From positions 99,935-163,934 of IMG/VR virus record IMGVR_UViG_3300024346_000008: a stretch of DNA of 64,000 nucleotides. One strand, 5' to 3'. The notes beneath the pieces are model-generated. The model did no database searches. It was given only the letters and a program-made list of their open reading frames with translations, and was not told the origin of the DNA. How positions within the stretch are numbered: the stretch's first letter is position 1; each line of letters opens with the position of its first letter. This DNA is from a virus. A program made the position numbers and the translations under genes. Below, one piece after another: positions 1 through 8,219 of the stretch.

Positions 1-1477
1 CCATATTGGTCATGGTTTCTGGCACCATTGCTTTGTTTACCAATGATGTAGCACCTGCGTAGTCTCCCCCTATTGCGGCTGTCTTGGCTGCTTCTTTAAG
101 TTTTTTCTGTTCCTCAAACGAATCGGCGGTAAACTTTGCGACGATGGCTGCAATTGCTAAAATTGCCGCTCCAATTAGTCCTGCAGGAGTTAAGAATGCA
201 AGCGCACTTGCTATTGTACCACCAACACTAAGAACAGTAGCTATTGTAGATAAAGAACCGGCTATTAATCCTAGTGGAACTGCCAATACCATAACTGCTG
301 TTAAAATATGATTCAATAAACTATTAGTTTCTACTTCAGGTGGAACTGCATTTTCGTCTGGTGTTTTTCCCGCCAATCGTTGCATATCGGCCATCGATAT
401 ACCAAATGCACCAGATAACGCCAATTGCTCCGACCGACGCAGTTTAGTGATATCTTTTCCAGTGGCAGCAAGTTGGGAACGAAGTTCGTTGAATAATGCA
501 CCCGTATCACCACTTTCTGCAAGTTGTGCCAAGGAATTGGTATCTAAATTGAATCCCATTGCCCCCAGTTCCGATGTCTTTTCTAGAAATCCTTCAAAGT
601 CCCCGATGATACTATCGCCAATTTGATCTACTTTACCAAGGTCTACGCCAATTTTCTTTGCATCGGCTGCAGCACGGGCAAACGAATCGGCAAATCGTAA
701 TCCATTCCGTGCCATTAAGTCCGAATATTTTCCGATAGCTTCCATTGCCACAGATGCCGACAATCCCTTTTCTTGGAATCGTGCCATGAACTGCGATTGT
801 ACGTCAGATACTTTACTTAAATCACCCATCGTTTGTGTAACCAATGCACGACGGGCAGTAACTAATTGCTGTACTGAAATTCCATTAGTTTTTGCAAATT
901 CTGCTAATGTTTTTCCCGTATCTGCATTTATAGTCCCAAATTCTTTTTGAAGTGTAGAAGTTGCTGCTCGGATTTCGGTGGGAGTGGCCGGTTGTTTTAT
1001 GTCGGATACTCCTGCTCTGGATGCTTTTAGTTGATCAGTAGCTTGTAACAATTCCTTCTTTGCATTGTCAAAATTACCAGTAATTAATTCACCAAGTGCT
1101 GAACCGACTGTATTAGAAACGTCACCTAACCCCGTAGTAAGGTCTAACGAGTTAAATGATTCTACTATACTTTGTACACTGCCGATAAATGCGTCCGCTT
1201 GAATTTGTGCTGCAGTAGCAAGATTTACTCCGAACTGTTTTTGCGTTTCCGTCAACGTAGAAGTAAGTTTTTCTAGGTTTTTATTGAATCCTGTAAATTT
1301 TGCAGTAAGATTATCGAGACTTTTAGCTAAACTAGGTGTGCCACTTCCACCACTTCCACCACTTCCACCACTTCCACCGTTCGTTCCCAGTGCCGCAGTA
1401 TTGGTGGCAAGGTTTGTGGACAACGTGGTTAATGCACTTGTTAAACTTGCAAAATCAGCAGATGTTGGAGGTGCCAT
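1..1477 (-). CDS. Tape measure protein, N-terminal part (runs off the window)
   Basis: The frame is open from an ATG at 1477 to the left edge with no stop, so at least 492 residues are present and the C-terminus lies outside the window. The start follows the stop of the preceding repeat gene by 4 nt. Residues about 33-48 form a flexible Gly-Gly-Ser linker. The middle is helical and rich in Ala, Thr, Gln and Lys. Near residues 390-455 there is a long hydrophobic Ala/Gly/Leu/Ile stretch of the kind tape measure proteins carry. Its place, straight after a gp26-like baseplate protein and two small ORFs, is the usual place of the tail-length ruler, which is packed inside the tube and may reach the host membrane. 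The function rests on composition and context, not on a specific motif. Confidence 0.72.
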   Translation of the reverse strand, partial: MAPPTSADFASLTSALTTLSTNLATNTAALGTNGGSGGSGGSGGSGTPSLAKSLDNLTAKFTGFNKNLEKLTSTLTETQKQFGVNLATAAQIQADAFIGSVQSIVESFNSLDLTTGLGDVSNTVGSALGELITGNFDNAKKELLQATDQLKASRAGVSDIKQPATPTEIRAATSTLQKEFGTINADTGKTLAEFAKTNGISVQQLVTARRALVTQTMGDLSKVSDVQSQFMARFQEKGLSASVAMEAIGKYSDLMARNGLRFADSFARAAADAKKIGVDLGKVDQIGDSIIGDFEGFLEKTSELGAMGFNLDTNSLAQLAESGDTGALFNELRSQLAATGKDITKLRRSEQLALSGAFGISMADMQRLAGKTPDENAVPPEVETNSLLNHILTAVMVLAVPLGLIAGSLSTIATVLSVGGTIASALAFLTPAGLIGAAILAIAAIVAKFTADSFEEQKKLKEAAKTAAIGGDYAGATSLVNKAMVPETMTNM

Positions 1478-1481
1478 TTAG

Positions 1482-1853
1482 TTACTCAACTAAAGCGTGA
1501 TAGGTTGCAATAAACAATGTCGTAACGTTACCACTGGGAACGGTTACTAACGGAGAACCAGACAGTGCAATTCCCTTATATGCTCTACGACTTTCTAATC
1601 GTGCCATCGGTGCACCCGAGACTGCATTGCCTTTGAACATTAAATCCCCGACCAAGGTTGCCAATGGCATGCCGGATACCGAGGTTCCTTTATATAATTT
1701 ATTACCGACGACGGTATATAACGGAGCACCAGAAATAGCCGACCCTTTAAATGCCCGTCGATCACCCACTAAGGTAATCAACGGACTGCCGGATACGGCC
1801 ATTCCTTTGTATGCTCTATCATTTTCTTGTAAAAGATGTCGAAGTAGTATCAT
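1482..1853 (-). CDS. Small protein made of five about 20-residue tandem repeats
   Basis: A 123-residue protein whose core is five imperfect repeats of about 20 residues, each with an aromatic-Lys-Gly start, a (V/I/L)SG(S/A/M)P(L/M) centre and a Val/Gly-Asp or Arg end. Its ATG overlaps the stop of the preceding ORF as ATGA, so translation is probably coupled. I do not recognise the family. The repeats look like short beta-hairpin units, and the position between the baseplate protein and the tape measure suggests a small baseplate or tail-tip component, or a tail assembly factor. No signal peptide or membrane segment is visible. Confidence 0.7.
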   Translation of the reverse strand: MILLRHLLQENDRAYKGMAVSGSPLITLVGDRRAFKGSAISGAPLYTVVGNKLYKGTSVSGMPLATLVGDLMFKGNAVSGAPMARLESRRAYKGIALSGSPLVTVPSGNVTTLFIATYHALVE

Positions 1854-2056
1854 CGTTTATTTGCTTTTTCAAATTGTTTAGTTTCTTCTTCTTTCAATTT
1901 TCCAAACTCTTTAATGTAAAAATTTCGAAGATAAACCGGCATTTGGTATAAATCCATTACACTAAATGCACCTTTTGAATAATGCGCAACAATCATGATG
2001 TTTCGTAACAAATCAATTTTATACTCGGGCGTCAGGCCAAAAGAAGTTAACGCCAA
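1850..2056 (-). CDS. Small ORF overlapping the gp26-like gene; possible frameshift extension
   Basis: A 68-residue reading frame that overlaps the end of the gp26-like gene by 38 nt. If it starts on its own it uses TTG at 2056, with a GTGAGG sequence 7 nt upstream. There is no ATG before residue 21. The protein is helical, with a conserved-looking MPVYLRNFYIKEF segment and a charged Lys/Glu tail. Small ORFs at this place before the tape measure often act as tail assembly chaperones. The overlap contains a UUUU run (sense TTCTTTTGG) where a +1 slip would fuse this frame to the gp26-like protein. Whether it is made separately or as a fusion cannot be decided here. Confidence 0.6.
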   Translation of the reverse strand: MALTSFGLTPEYKIDLLRNIMIVAHYSKGAFSVMDLYQMPVYLRNFYIKEFGKLKEEETKQFEKANKR

Positions 2057-2792
2057 TCGGCAACCTCACCGTTTGCTCAGTTCCACATGTACATTCCACT
2101 GATACATTGAAATTGATATCGGGTACTTTGGTTCGATATTGTTCACGAAGATATCGGGCATCTTTAACTAATAAATTATCCACAAATGCCCAAATCTTTG
2201 CTTTCGACATATCTCCGTTTACCGACTTAATCATTGCCTTTAACCGAGAGGTACTTTCTGATTCTACGTCAGAACTAATTTTCTTCAATGCCTTCAGTTC
2301 TTTATCGATTGTCAATTCATCGCCGCGGGTTAACAACTTTAACGCCACTTCTGCTTTTGATAGCGGAAGTATTAATGTAAATTCACTACTTTCCGTTGTT
2401 TCCGGTGAATTTTCTGTTTCTAATTCTGATAAGTTTATTACCTGTTCTACCGTACTATTACATGACGGACATTCTAATGATACTTCATAATCCTTTCCAT
2501 ATCCAAGAATACGTGCGGCAATCATTACTGCATTTAAATCACCTAAGTACAAGTCTGCCGCTTTCACCCCCTTTGTGGCAATTAAAGCGTCAATCAATCG
2601 ATCCAATACGACACCCTTTTGAATTAAGTTCTGTGAAGTCAAAATATCTTCATGTTTTGCCGTCATGTATCGTAATTCAATTTGCCCACTTCTCAGTGGA
2701 CTATCTTCGGGATAAAATAATCCCTTTGATGGCAAATCAATTGTTTCTGTTGGAAATACATCTACTGTTTCTGTAACTGGTTGGTCTGTCAT
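2019..2792 (-). CDS. gp26: Baseplate hub subunit, T4 gp26-like
   Basis: A 257-residue protein matching the T4 baseplate family (PF12322). It has the N-terminal LPSKGLFYPEDSPL segment, then RYMTAKHEDILTSQNLIQKG, then the LGDLNAVMIAARILGYGKDY stretch followed by a CPSC pair. A second CxC-type pair (ECTCG) near the C-terminus could complete a metal site. The protein would act in building the baseplate hub. The ATG start has a good ribosome site (sense CGAGAGG). The next small ORF overlaps its 3' end, as in tail chaperone gene pairs. Confidence 0.8.
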   Translation of the reverse strand: MTDQPVTETVDVFPTETIDLPSKGLFYPEDSPLRSGQIELRYMTAKHEDILTSQNLIQKGVVLDRLIDALIATKGVKAADLYLGDLNAVMIAARILGYGKDYEVSLECPSCNSTVEQVINLSELETENSPETTESSEFTLILPLSKAEVALKLLTRGDELTIDKELKALKKISSDVESESTSRLKAMIKSVNGDMSKAKIWAFVDNLLVKDARYLREQYRTKVPDINFNVSVECTCGTEQTVRLPIGVNFFWPDARV

Positions 2793-2828
2793 AAAACCTC
2801 TCGGATAAAAGTATACTCACTATACATA

Positions 2829-4712
2829 TCAATCTTCTATATTTTCTATCTCAAACTGTTGACGATAATCCATATTAATTCGTTTTACAAACTCTTTAAA
2901 CATGGATTTACTACGTTCGGGGGTAACTAATGCTCCATCAACAATCATATCTGCGGTTGCTTGCTTTTCTTTTAAGGTATCCCGCATGTTTTCATCCACT
3001 GTACCTTCACACATCATATAATACACTTGGACTTGACCCTTTTGTCCAATACGATGGGTACGGTCTTCTGCTTGTTCATGTTCCGCAGGCAACCAGCCCA
3101 TGTCGATAAAGACCACCGTATCAATTGCTTTTTGTAATCCGTCAATGCCCATACCTGCGGCACGTAAACTAAACAATCCTACCTTTGCTTCCCCAGAGAT
3201 TAGTTTATCAATTGATGTTTGCCGTACAGTTCTGTTCATTTCACCAGTTAATAATGCTGCTTTATCTCCATAGTGTTCTGTTAACAATTTTAACGGTTTT
3301 ATATAGCAACTGAAGACCAATATGGACCTATCATTATCAATGAACTCGTCAATCATTTCAATTAATCGTGGTAATTTCTTTTCGATTAAGAATCCCTGCA
3401 ATTTCGGCATATGTTGAATCGACGGGCGTCCATCCATCTTCCATTTCCCAAACATTTCTTTCAACAGTTTGTTATATTCACCTTTTTCGTCCTTGGTGAG
3501 TTCCACATATAAATCGTTACGTTGCTTATTTGGTAATTCTTTCAATACTTGGTCTTTTTTTCGTCGAATTACTAAATCTTTTGTACGATCATGTAAATCT
3601 TGTAGATTCATGGGTGCCGCACCTTTCCATCCACCATATCGTTGGGTAAAATGAAAGAAGTTATTGAATCGTTCTTTATCTAAGAAGTTCAATAAGGCAA
3701 ACGCTTCAATAGGACGGGACATTACAGGAGTGCCCGTCAAGAAAATTGTATATTTTGTTTTTATTCCGGGGTACTTTCGTCGTTCTTTCCACGATCCCAA
3801 AATACTCTTCGCCCGAATGGTTTGTCGGTTCTTTAAATAGGTTGCTTCGTCACACACTAACAAATCAAAGTTTTGGTCACGTAACCAATGATTGTTTTTG
3901 GCAACGGCATCATAATGCGTGATATGAAATTGGTGGTCAAGGTGTCCATCATAGGTTTTACTATCCCAGATCGTTGCATCCTTTCCAGTGAATTTTTTGA
4001 CCTCGCGTTGCCAGTTGACGACCACGCTAAGGGGACATACAATAAGGGTCTTCAAGTTATGTAGTTGGGCATAAGCAATGGCCTGTACGGTCTTGCCAAG
4101 ACCAGGAGCGTCGGCAATTAGACACCTTCCACCTGCTCTATCGACAAACTGCACACCCACTTTTTGATAACCATACAGGTTTAATTTTAATCCTGGTACC
4201 GTGAATGTGGTATCTTCTTGTTCACGGATTTCGTCCAAATCTTCCCGTCGTTCTTGTAATTTCCCTAACAGTTTTTCTGCAGAACTTGACAAGATTGCAT
4301 TGGGAAATGTTTTCATCATTTTGGGCAACTGTACCGAAGGAAATTCCCATCGTTTATCGTCCCCGTTCCATTTTCGTCCATCAATTTCGTACTTAAATTG
4401 TGCCAGTAATGTTTTATCATACGGCATGACAACGTAGGCCGTTTTTGCATCCTTTAAATGAATGTTAATTGGGCCGGTTTGTACTTCTTGGGTTGTCTGT
4501 GGGATATGTGACAGTTTAGTGCGAGGCAATGATAAGTCACTTATGTCCGCATCAAGTAATGCCCGCTTAGATGCTTCTACCCAAACTGCGGGCAATCCTG
4601 GTGTGGAGGTGATCCATTGTAAATACTGCGGGGCAGACCGTCTTACATTTCCTAACGTCTGCCCCGTGTATTTACCCCACGTAAAAATTACTTCGTCTAA
4701 CGACGGATGCAT
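2829..4712 (-). CDS. SNF2-family DNA helicase/ATPase with HARP-like region
   Basis: A 627-residue SWI2/SNF2 ATPase. Residues 7-35 (FTWGKYTGQTLGNV, then YLQWI) resemble the small C-terminal domain of exodeoxyribonuclease X. Residues 90-137 resemble the HARP region of SMARCAL1-type annealing helicases. The motor has Walker A APGLGKT at 202-208, a DEAT box at 288-291, GTP at 327-329 and motif VI (AEDRTHRIGQ) near 548-557. Such enzymes remodel branched DNA or anneal strands, so a role in replication, recombination or fork repair is likely. It is the only clear DNA-metabolism motor here and lies between glycan and baseplate genes. Its start overlaps the preceding stop by one base (TAATG). Confidence 0.92.
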   Translation of the reverse strand: MHPSLDEVIFTWGKYTGQTLGNVRRSAPQYLQWITSTPGLPAVWVEASKRALLDADISDLSLPRTKLSHIPQTTQEVQTGPINIHLKDAKTAYVVMPYDKTLLAQFKYEIDGRKWNGDDKRWEFPSVQLPKMMKTFPNAILSSSAEKLLGKLQERREDLDEIREQEDTTFTVPGLKLNLYGYQKVGVQFVDRAGGRCLIADAPGLGKTVQAIAYAQLHNLKTLIVCPLSVVVNWQREVKKFTGKDATIWDSKTYDGHLDHQFHITHYDAVAKNNHWLRDQNFDLLVCDEATYLKNRQTIRAKSILGSWKERRKYPGIKTKYTIFLTGTPVMSRPIEAFALLNFLDKERFNNFFHFTQRYGGWKGAAPMNLQDLHDRTKDLVIRRKKDQVLKELPNKQRNDLYVELTKDEKGEYNKLLKEMFGKWKMDGRPSIQHMPKLQGFLIEKKLPRLIEMIDEFIDNDRSILVFSCYIKPLKLLTEHYGDKAALLTGEMNRTVRQTSIDKLISGEAKVGLFSLRAAGMGIDGLQKAIDTVVFIDMGWLPAEHEQAEDRTHRIGQKGQVQVYYMMCEGTVDENMRDTLKEKQATADMIVDGALVTPERSKSMFKEFVKRINMDYRQQFEIENIED

Positions 4713-4951
4713 TACGCGTCAGTGGGTTCCGTAAGTTCTTCTTCGGTTTTTGGACGAACATATACCATACGTTCCATATCCAACTTCCAACCCGCCTCGG
4801 GGGTTAATCGAAGAATCTGCATCATTTGTGAATTTGATTCTTGAATCTGCTGCAGTAGTTCTTGTTGAAACTTTCGTAACAACTGATTGTTTGTTTGAAT
4901 CAGTTGCTGTAGTGCCAAGGGTACTTCTAATGTTATTTCTGTGTTACTCAT
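4712..4951 (-). CDS. Small helical protein of unknown function
   Basis: A 79-residue, Gln/Leu-rich protein. Residues about 12-50 look like a coiled coil, and the tail is acidic. The ATG has a strong ribosome site (sense ACGAGGA) and overlaps the stop of the epimerase gene by 8 nt. Its own stop overlaps the helicase ATG. It is unrecognised. Tight coupling to the helicase may point to a partner role, but that is inference. Confidence 0.7.
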   Translation of the reverse strand: MSNTEITLEVPLALQQLIQTNNQLLRKFQQELLQQIQESNSQMMQILRLTPEAGWKLDMERMVYVRPKTEEELTEPTDA

Positions 4952-5918
4952 ATAATCCTCGTATGTTTACTTTATTGTCAATCCACTCAAATGTTTTTTT
5001 AATCCCTTCGATCAATGGATAATTCGGTTCCCATTTAAGTAGTTGCCGAATTAATTTATTATCGGACGATCTTCCCCGAACTCCCAACGGACCATTGATA
5101 TGTTTAACACTTAACTGCTTTCCAGAAATTTTCATAATTAAATACGCAAGATCATTGATAGAAATCATTTCTTCTGATCCAATATTAATCGGTTGCTTTA
5201 TATCAGATTGCATCAATTTGATTATACCAGTTATGCATTCATCAATGTATAAAAATGATCTAGTTTGATTGCCGTCTCCCCAAATTTCAATAGTACCTTT
5301 ATCTGTTGCCATTGAAATTTTTCTACATAATGCTGCAGGAGCTTTTTCTTTTCCACCATCCCACGTTCCTTCTGGACCATAAATATTATGAAATCGTGCG
5401 ATCCGACATTCTATACCATAATTTTTATTGTATGCCATGTACAATCGTTCACTAAATATTTTTTCCCAACCATATTCACTGTCCGGATGTGCAGGGTATG
5501 CAGAACTTTCCTCGCAGTTGGGATTTGCTGAATCTAGTTGGTTTTCCTCTGGATATATACAGGCCGACGATGCAAAAAATACTCGTTTAACATTTGCTAA
5601 TACCATTGCTTGTAGTATATTAATATTTATTAACGAAGAGTTTGACATTATATCTGCATCATGTACTCCAGTAAATATATAGTTTGCACCACCCATATCC
5701 GCCGCTAGTTGATATATTTCATCAATATCGGATGTTATTAATCTAACAACATCCGTTTGATTGCGTAAGTCCACAATCGTAAATTTATTTGCATTTGTAG
5801 TAGAAAATTCTGGATATTTGATATCTGCTCCGATGACATAGTGCCCTGCCTCTCGCAAACGTGTAACCAGATGCGATCCTATAAAACCACCTGCCCCACA
5901 TACTAATATTTTTTTCAT
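4944..5918 (-). CDS. NAD-dependent sugar epimerase, GDP-mannose 3,5-epimerase-like
   Basis: An extended short-chain dehydrogenase of 324 residues from the ATG at 5918 (an upstream TTG at 5930 is less likely). It has GAGGFIG at 8-14 for NAD binding and the active-site YGWEK (Tyr149, Lys153). It also has features typical of GDP-mannose 3,5-epimerase: ADMGGANYI, SSACIYP containing the acid/base Cys120, RIARFHNIYGPEGTW, and GGKEKAPAA with the catalytic Lys. The family converts GDP-D-mannose to GDP-L-galactose and GDP-L-gulose. It is the last glycan gene of the cassette and could make the donor for the GT11-like transferase encoded upstream. Another NDP-sugar epimerase activity remains possible. 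Confidence 0.85.
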   Translation of the reverse strand: MKKILVCGAGGFIGSHLVTRLREAGHYVIGADIKYPEFSTTNANKFTIVDLRNQTDVVRLITSDIDEIYQLAADMGGANYIFTGVHDADIMSNSSLININILQAMVLANVKRVFFASSACIYPEENQLDSANPNCEESSAYPAHPDSEYGWEKIFSERLYMAYNKNYGIECRIARFHNIYGPEGTWDGGKEKAPAALCRKISMATDKGTIEIWGDGNQTRSFLYIDECITGIIKLMQSDIKQPINIGSEEMISINDLAYLIMKISGKQLSVKHINGPLGVRGRSSDNKLIRQLLKWEPNYPLIEGIKKTFEWIDNKVNIRGLYE

Positions 5919-5923
5919 GGCAA

Positions 5924-6667
5924 TTACCAATATAAAATTATATTGTCTCCGGTAACAGGTACCTCATTCATTTCATGACAAGATATTTGTTGTTTAAACT
6001 CTACTCTAGATAAACAATCTACGTCATAATAATGGCAGATATTATTATATGTTATATATCCATTCTTAGAATTTTTTAAAATTTTATCGATGTATGTTTG
6101 CTGTATATTACTGGAACATTCCGAAAATGCGTAGTTGCTTATAACAAGATCATATTGATCTACTTCTAGTTCATCTATGACAGAATATACTACCGTATCA
6201 TTTTCACCGATATAACGTTTAGACAAATTCAAAGGTTCTTGTAAATCAACTAACTTATATGAGAGTGGTTTCCATATTTCATTAATCAATTTACATTGTC
6301 CCCCATACCCACCGCCAATTTCTATAATTTTTAATCCATCAAGCGATCCAAATAATTGTTCTAATTCCAATGCAACTTTTAAATATCGCATAGTACTTGG
6401 ACATATCTGTGAAAACTCTTCGTCATAATCTACCAATGATGGAAATCCCACCAAATCATTTCGTTTAGATAGTTCTAAACGCTCCGTGGTAAAATTAGAA
6501 GCAGCTTTAATCCAATCTATATAAGATTTTCCAATATCTACACTAACGTGTTCTAAAATAGCCGTATACACCGAACTTTGTCTAAACCTACGGAATGTTT
6601 CGTCATCCGTTGCTGCCTGTTGGCAAAAATTCTTGTAATCATCATAATCACTTATACTTGTTTTCAT
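5924..6667 (-). CDS. Putative sugar O-methyltransferase (NanM-like)
   Basis: A SAM-dependent methyltransferase of about 247 residues. The SAM-binding loop is IIEIGGGYGGQC near residue 115-127. It is followed by YKLVDLQEPL, then LVISNYAFSECSSNIQQTYI and GYITYN, the pattern of the putative sugar O-methyltransferase family (TIGR04371). The ATG at 6667 overlaps the stop of the fucosyltransferase gene as ATGA. A longer TTG start at 6679 is possible but less likely. The probable role is capping a sugar of the glycan made by the cassette with a methyl group. Confidence 0.8.
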   Translation of the reverse strand: MKTSISDYDDYKNFCQQAATDDETFRRFRQSSVYTAILEHVSVDIGKSYIDWIKAASNFTTERLELSKRNDLVGFPSLVDYDEEFSQICPSTMRYLKVALELEQLFGSLDGLKIIEIGGGYGGQCKLINEIWKPLSYKLVDLQEPLNLSKRYIGENDTVVYSVIDELEVDQYDLVISNYAFSECSSNIQQTYIDKILKNSKNGYITYNNICHYYDVDCLSRVEFKQQISCHEMNEVPVTGDNIILYW

Positions 6668-7461
6668 AGTTGAATCCAATTGTTACAGTAAATGTCAGTT
6701 GTGTCAAAGTGCGAGTATGCGGGGCCAAACCATATTTTTGGGGCAATTACTATTTTATCTGGGTTATTGTTTAACCATGCACCCCACCAACTAAACGTAC
6801 TGTTGGCTATGATATTGTGATCAGACATACTCAGTAAACACATATCAACGCCCTGTTCATTTGACGTATAATACGCAGTGGGGATATTTAAATTTGTCTT
6901 ACACCACTCAATATCATCAGAAATAACAATAAACTGAGGGTTCATATTTTCAAAATATTCTACGGCAGATGCATAATATGTAGGTGAACATAGTGGATGG
7001 TGATTTGGTAAATCTACATAATCCCCTCGGCGCACATGTATTGATACTATCGGCCGATCTTTATTAAGGGATGATATAATGGTAGTTGCTTTTTCAATTA
7101 TATCATTTTTAAATGTAAATTCTTTTCTAATAAGATCTGAGCAGTGGGTAAAATATTTTTCTGTTTGGAAATATCCATCGAAATCCATGTTATCCGCAAC
7201 TTTTTTAAAAAAGAATCTGTCAAAGTGAAATTGCTCTTCAACATATTTTTTATTAGTATGTATTCCCGCTTCATGGTAAAAATGAGATAATTTGATGTCA
7301 AATATATTTCGTATGGAGAAATTATTATGTGACTTACTATCAATATCCTCATCTATTATAACTCTGTATCCATGCTTATCGCCAACTCCTATTAACATAG
7401 CATATTGAAACATTTGGTTTCCCAATCTTCCTTTGCGTCCAAGAACGTTCATGGTTATCAT
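6664..7461 (-). CDS. Alpha-1,2-fucosyltransferase family protein (GT11)
   Basis: A 265-residue GT11 enzyme. Signatures are GRLGNQMFQYA at 11-21, HVRRGDY at 142-148 (the GDP-binding motif of alpha-1,2/1,6-fucosyltransferases), ISDD at 180-183 and NSTFSWWGAWLN at 220-231. The length fits bacterial GT11 proteins. The family transfers L-fucose from GDP-fucose to galactose. No GDP-fucose synthesis genes are in the window, but a GDP-mannose 3,5-epimerase is, and GDP-L-galactose (6-hydroxyfucose) is a plausible alternative donor. The ATG overlaps the preceding stop (ATGA). Confidence 0.93.
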   Translation of the reverse strand: MITMNVLGRKGRLGNQMFQYAMLIGVGDKHGYRVIIDEDIDSKSHNNFSIRNIFDIKLSHFYHEAGIHTNKKYVEEQFHFDRFFFKKVADNMDFDGYFQTEKYFTHCSDLIRKEFTFKNDIIEKATTIISSLNKDRPIVSIHVRRGDYVDLPNHHPLCSPTYYASAVEYFENMNPQFIVISDDIEWCKTNLNIPTAYYTSNEQGVDMCLLSMSDHNIIANSTFSWWGAWLNNNPDKIVIAPKIWFGPAYSHFDTTDIYCNNWIQL

Positions 7462-8219
7462 AATAACTCCAATTGTATATTAGTTGTCGGAACAAACAAA
7501 AAATCACAGTCACTTACTTGTGTAATTGCATATCCCAATTCAAGTAACATAGAAAATTTAGCTGACGTAGAATCTATACTAACTTTTCCAAAATGATCAT
7601 CCCAATTTTCCAACATGATCACCGGTTTACATTTTCTAATTGTATTATATGCACCGAGTATAACATTTTGTTCATATCCTTCAACGTCTAACTTAATAAA
7701 ATCCAATTTATCAAAATTAAACATTTCATCGATAGAAACAAGTTCTATCGGAACTCTTTCATCTTCAGATAAATCAGTTCCTCCAAAATGTAGAGGTATT
7801 CCTAGCGGATTATTTATCAGTCCGGCCCCACCAATATTATGCGAAGGAATAAATCCAAAAGAATCAAATGATTTTTTATCACTTAGACCACAAGTGTATA
7901 CTGTTACATTATCACAGTTATTAATCTGTAAATTTTCTTGTAATAATTGCGCAGACGGTTTTAATGGTTCAAAACAATGTACATGCTTTGCTAATTTTGA
8001 AAAAAATATTGTATGTGTTCCTATGTGAGCACCCCCTTCTAATACAATAGAATCTTTATTAATATATTTTGCAAACGTTTGATGGTTGTGAAGTTCCCAA
8101 GAAACTCCTCTTTGTACAACGTCACTGATAATATCACCCTTGAAAGTTTTAAAAAACGCAGAACTTCCATTACAGTAATTTTTAACTTCGGCTATTTGTT
8201 CAGATATTTCATATTTCAT
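7458..8219 (-). CDS. FkbM-family methyltransferase
   Basis: A methyltransferase of about 253 residues of the FkbM family (PF05050). It has a SAM loop (EGGAHIGTHTIFF), then HCFEPL, then a conserved FIKLDVEGYEQNVILGA segment and VIMLENW. FkbM-type enzymes O-methylate sugars or secondary metabolites and are common in polysaccharide loci. I chose the ATG at 8219 because it overlaps the preceding stop as ATGA, like its neighbours. An ATG at 8234 would add five residues. It probably modifies the same glycan as the adjacent transferases. Confidence 0.88.
   Translation of the reverse strand: MKYEISEQIAEVKNYCNGSSAFFKTFKGDIISDVVQRGVSWELHNHQTFAKYINKDSIVLEGGAHIGTHTIFFSKLAKHVHCFEPLKPSAQLLQENLQINNCDNVTVYTCGLSDKKSFDSFGFIPSHNIGGAGLINNPLGIPLHFGGTDLSEDERVPIELVSIDEMFNFDKLDFIKLDVEGYEQNVILGAYNTIRKCKPVIMLENWDDHFGKVSIDSTSAKFSMLLELGYAITQVSDCDFLFVPTTNIQLELL

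Noticed and set aside
66-311. Small plus-strand frame at the left edge
   Set aside because: It lies opposite the hydrophobic segment of the open tape measure frame and has no ribosome site.
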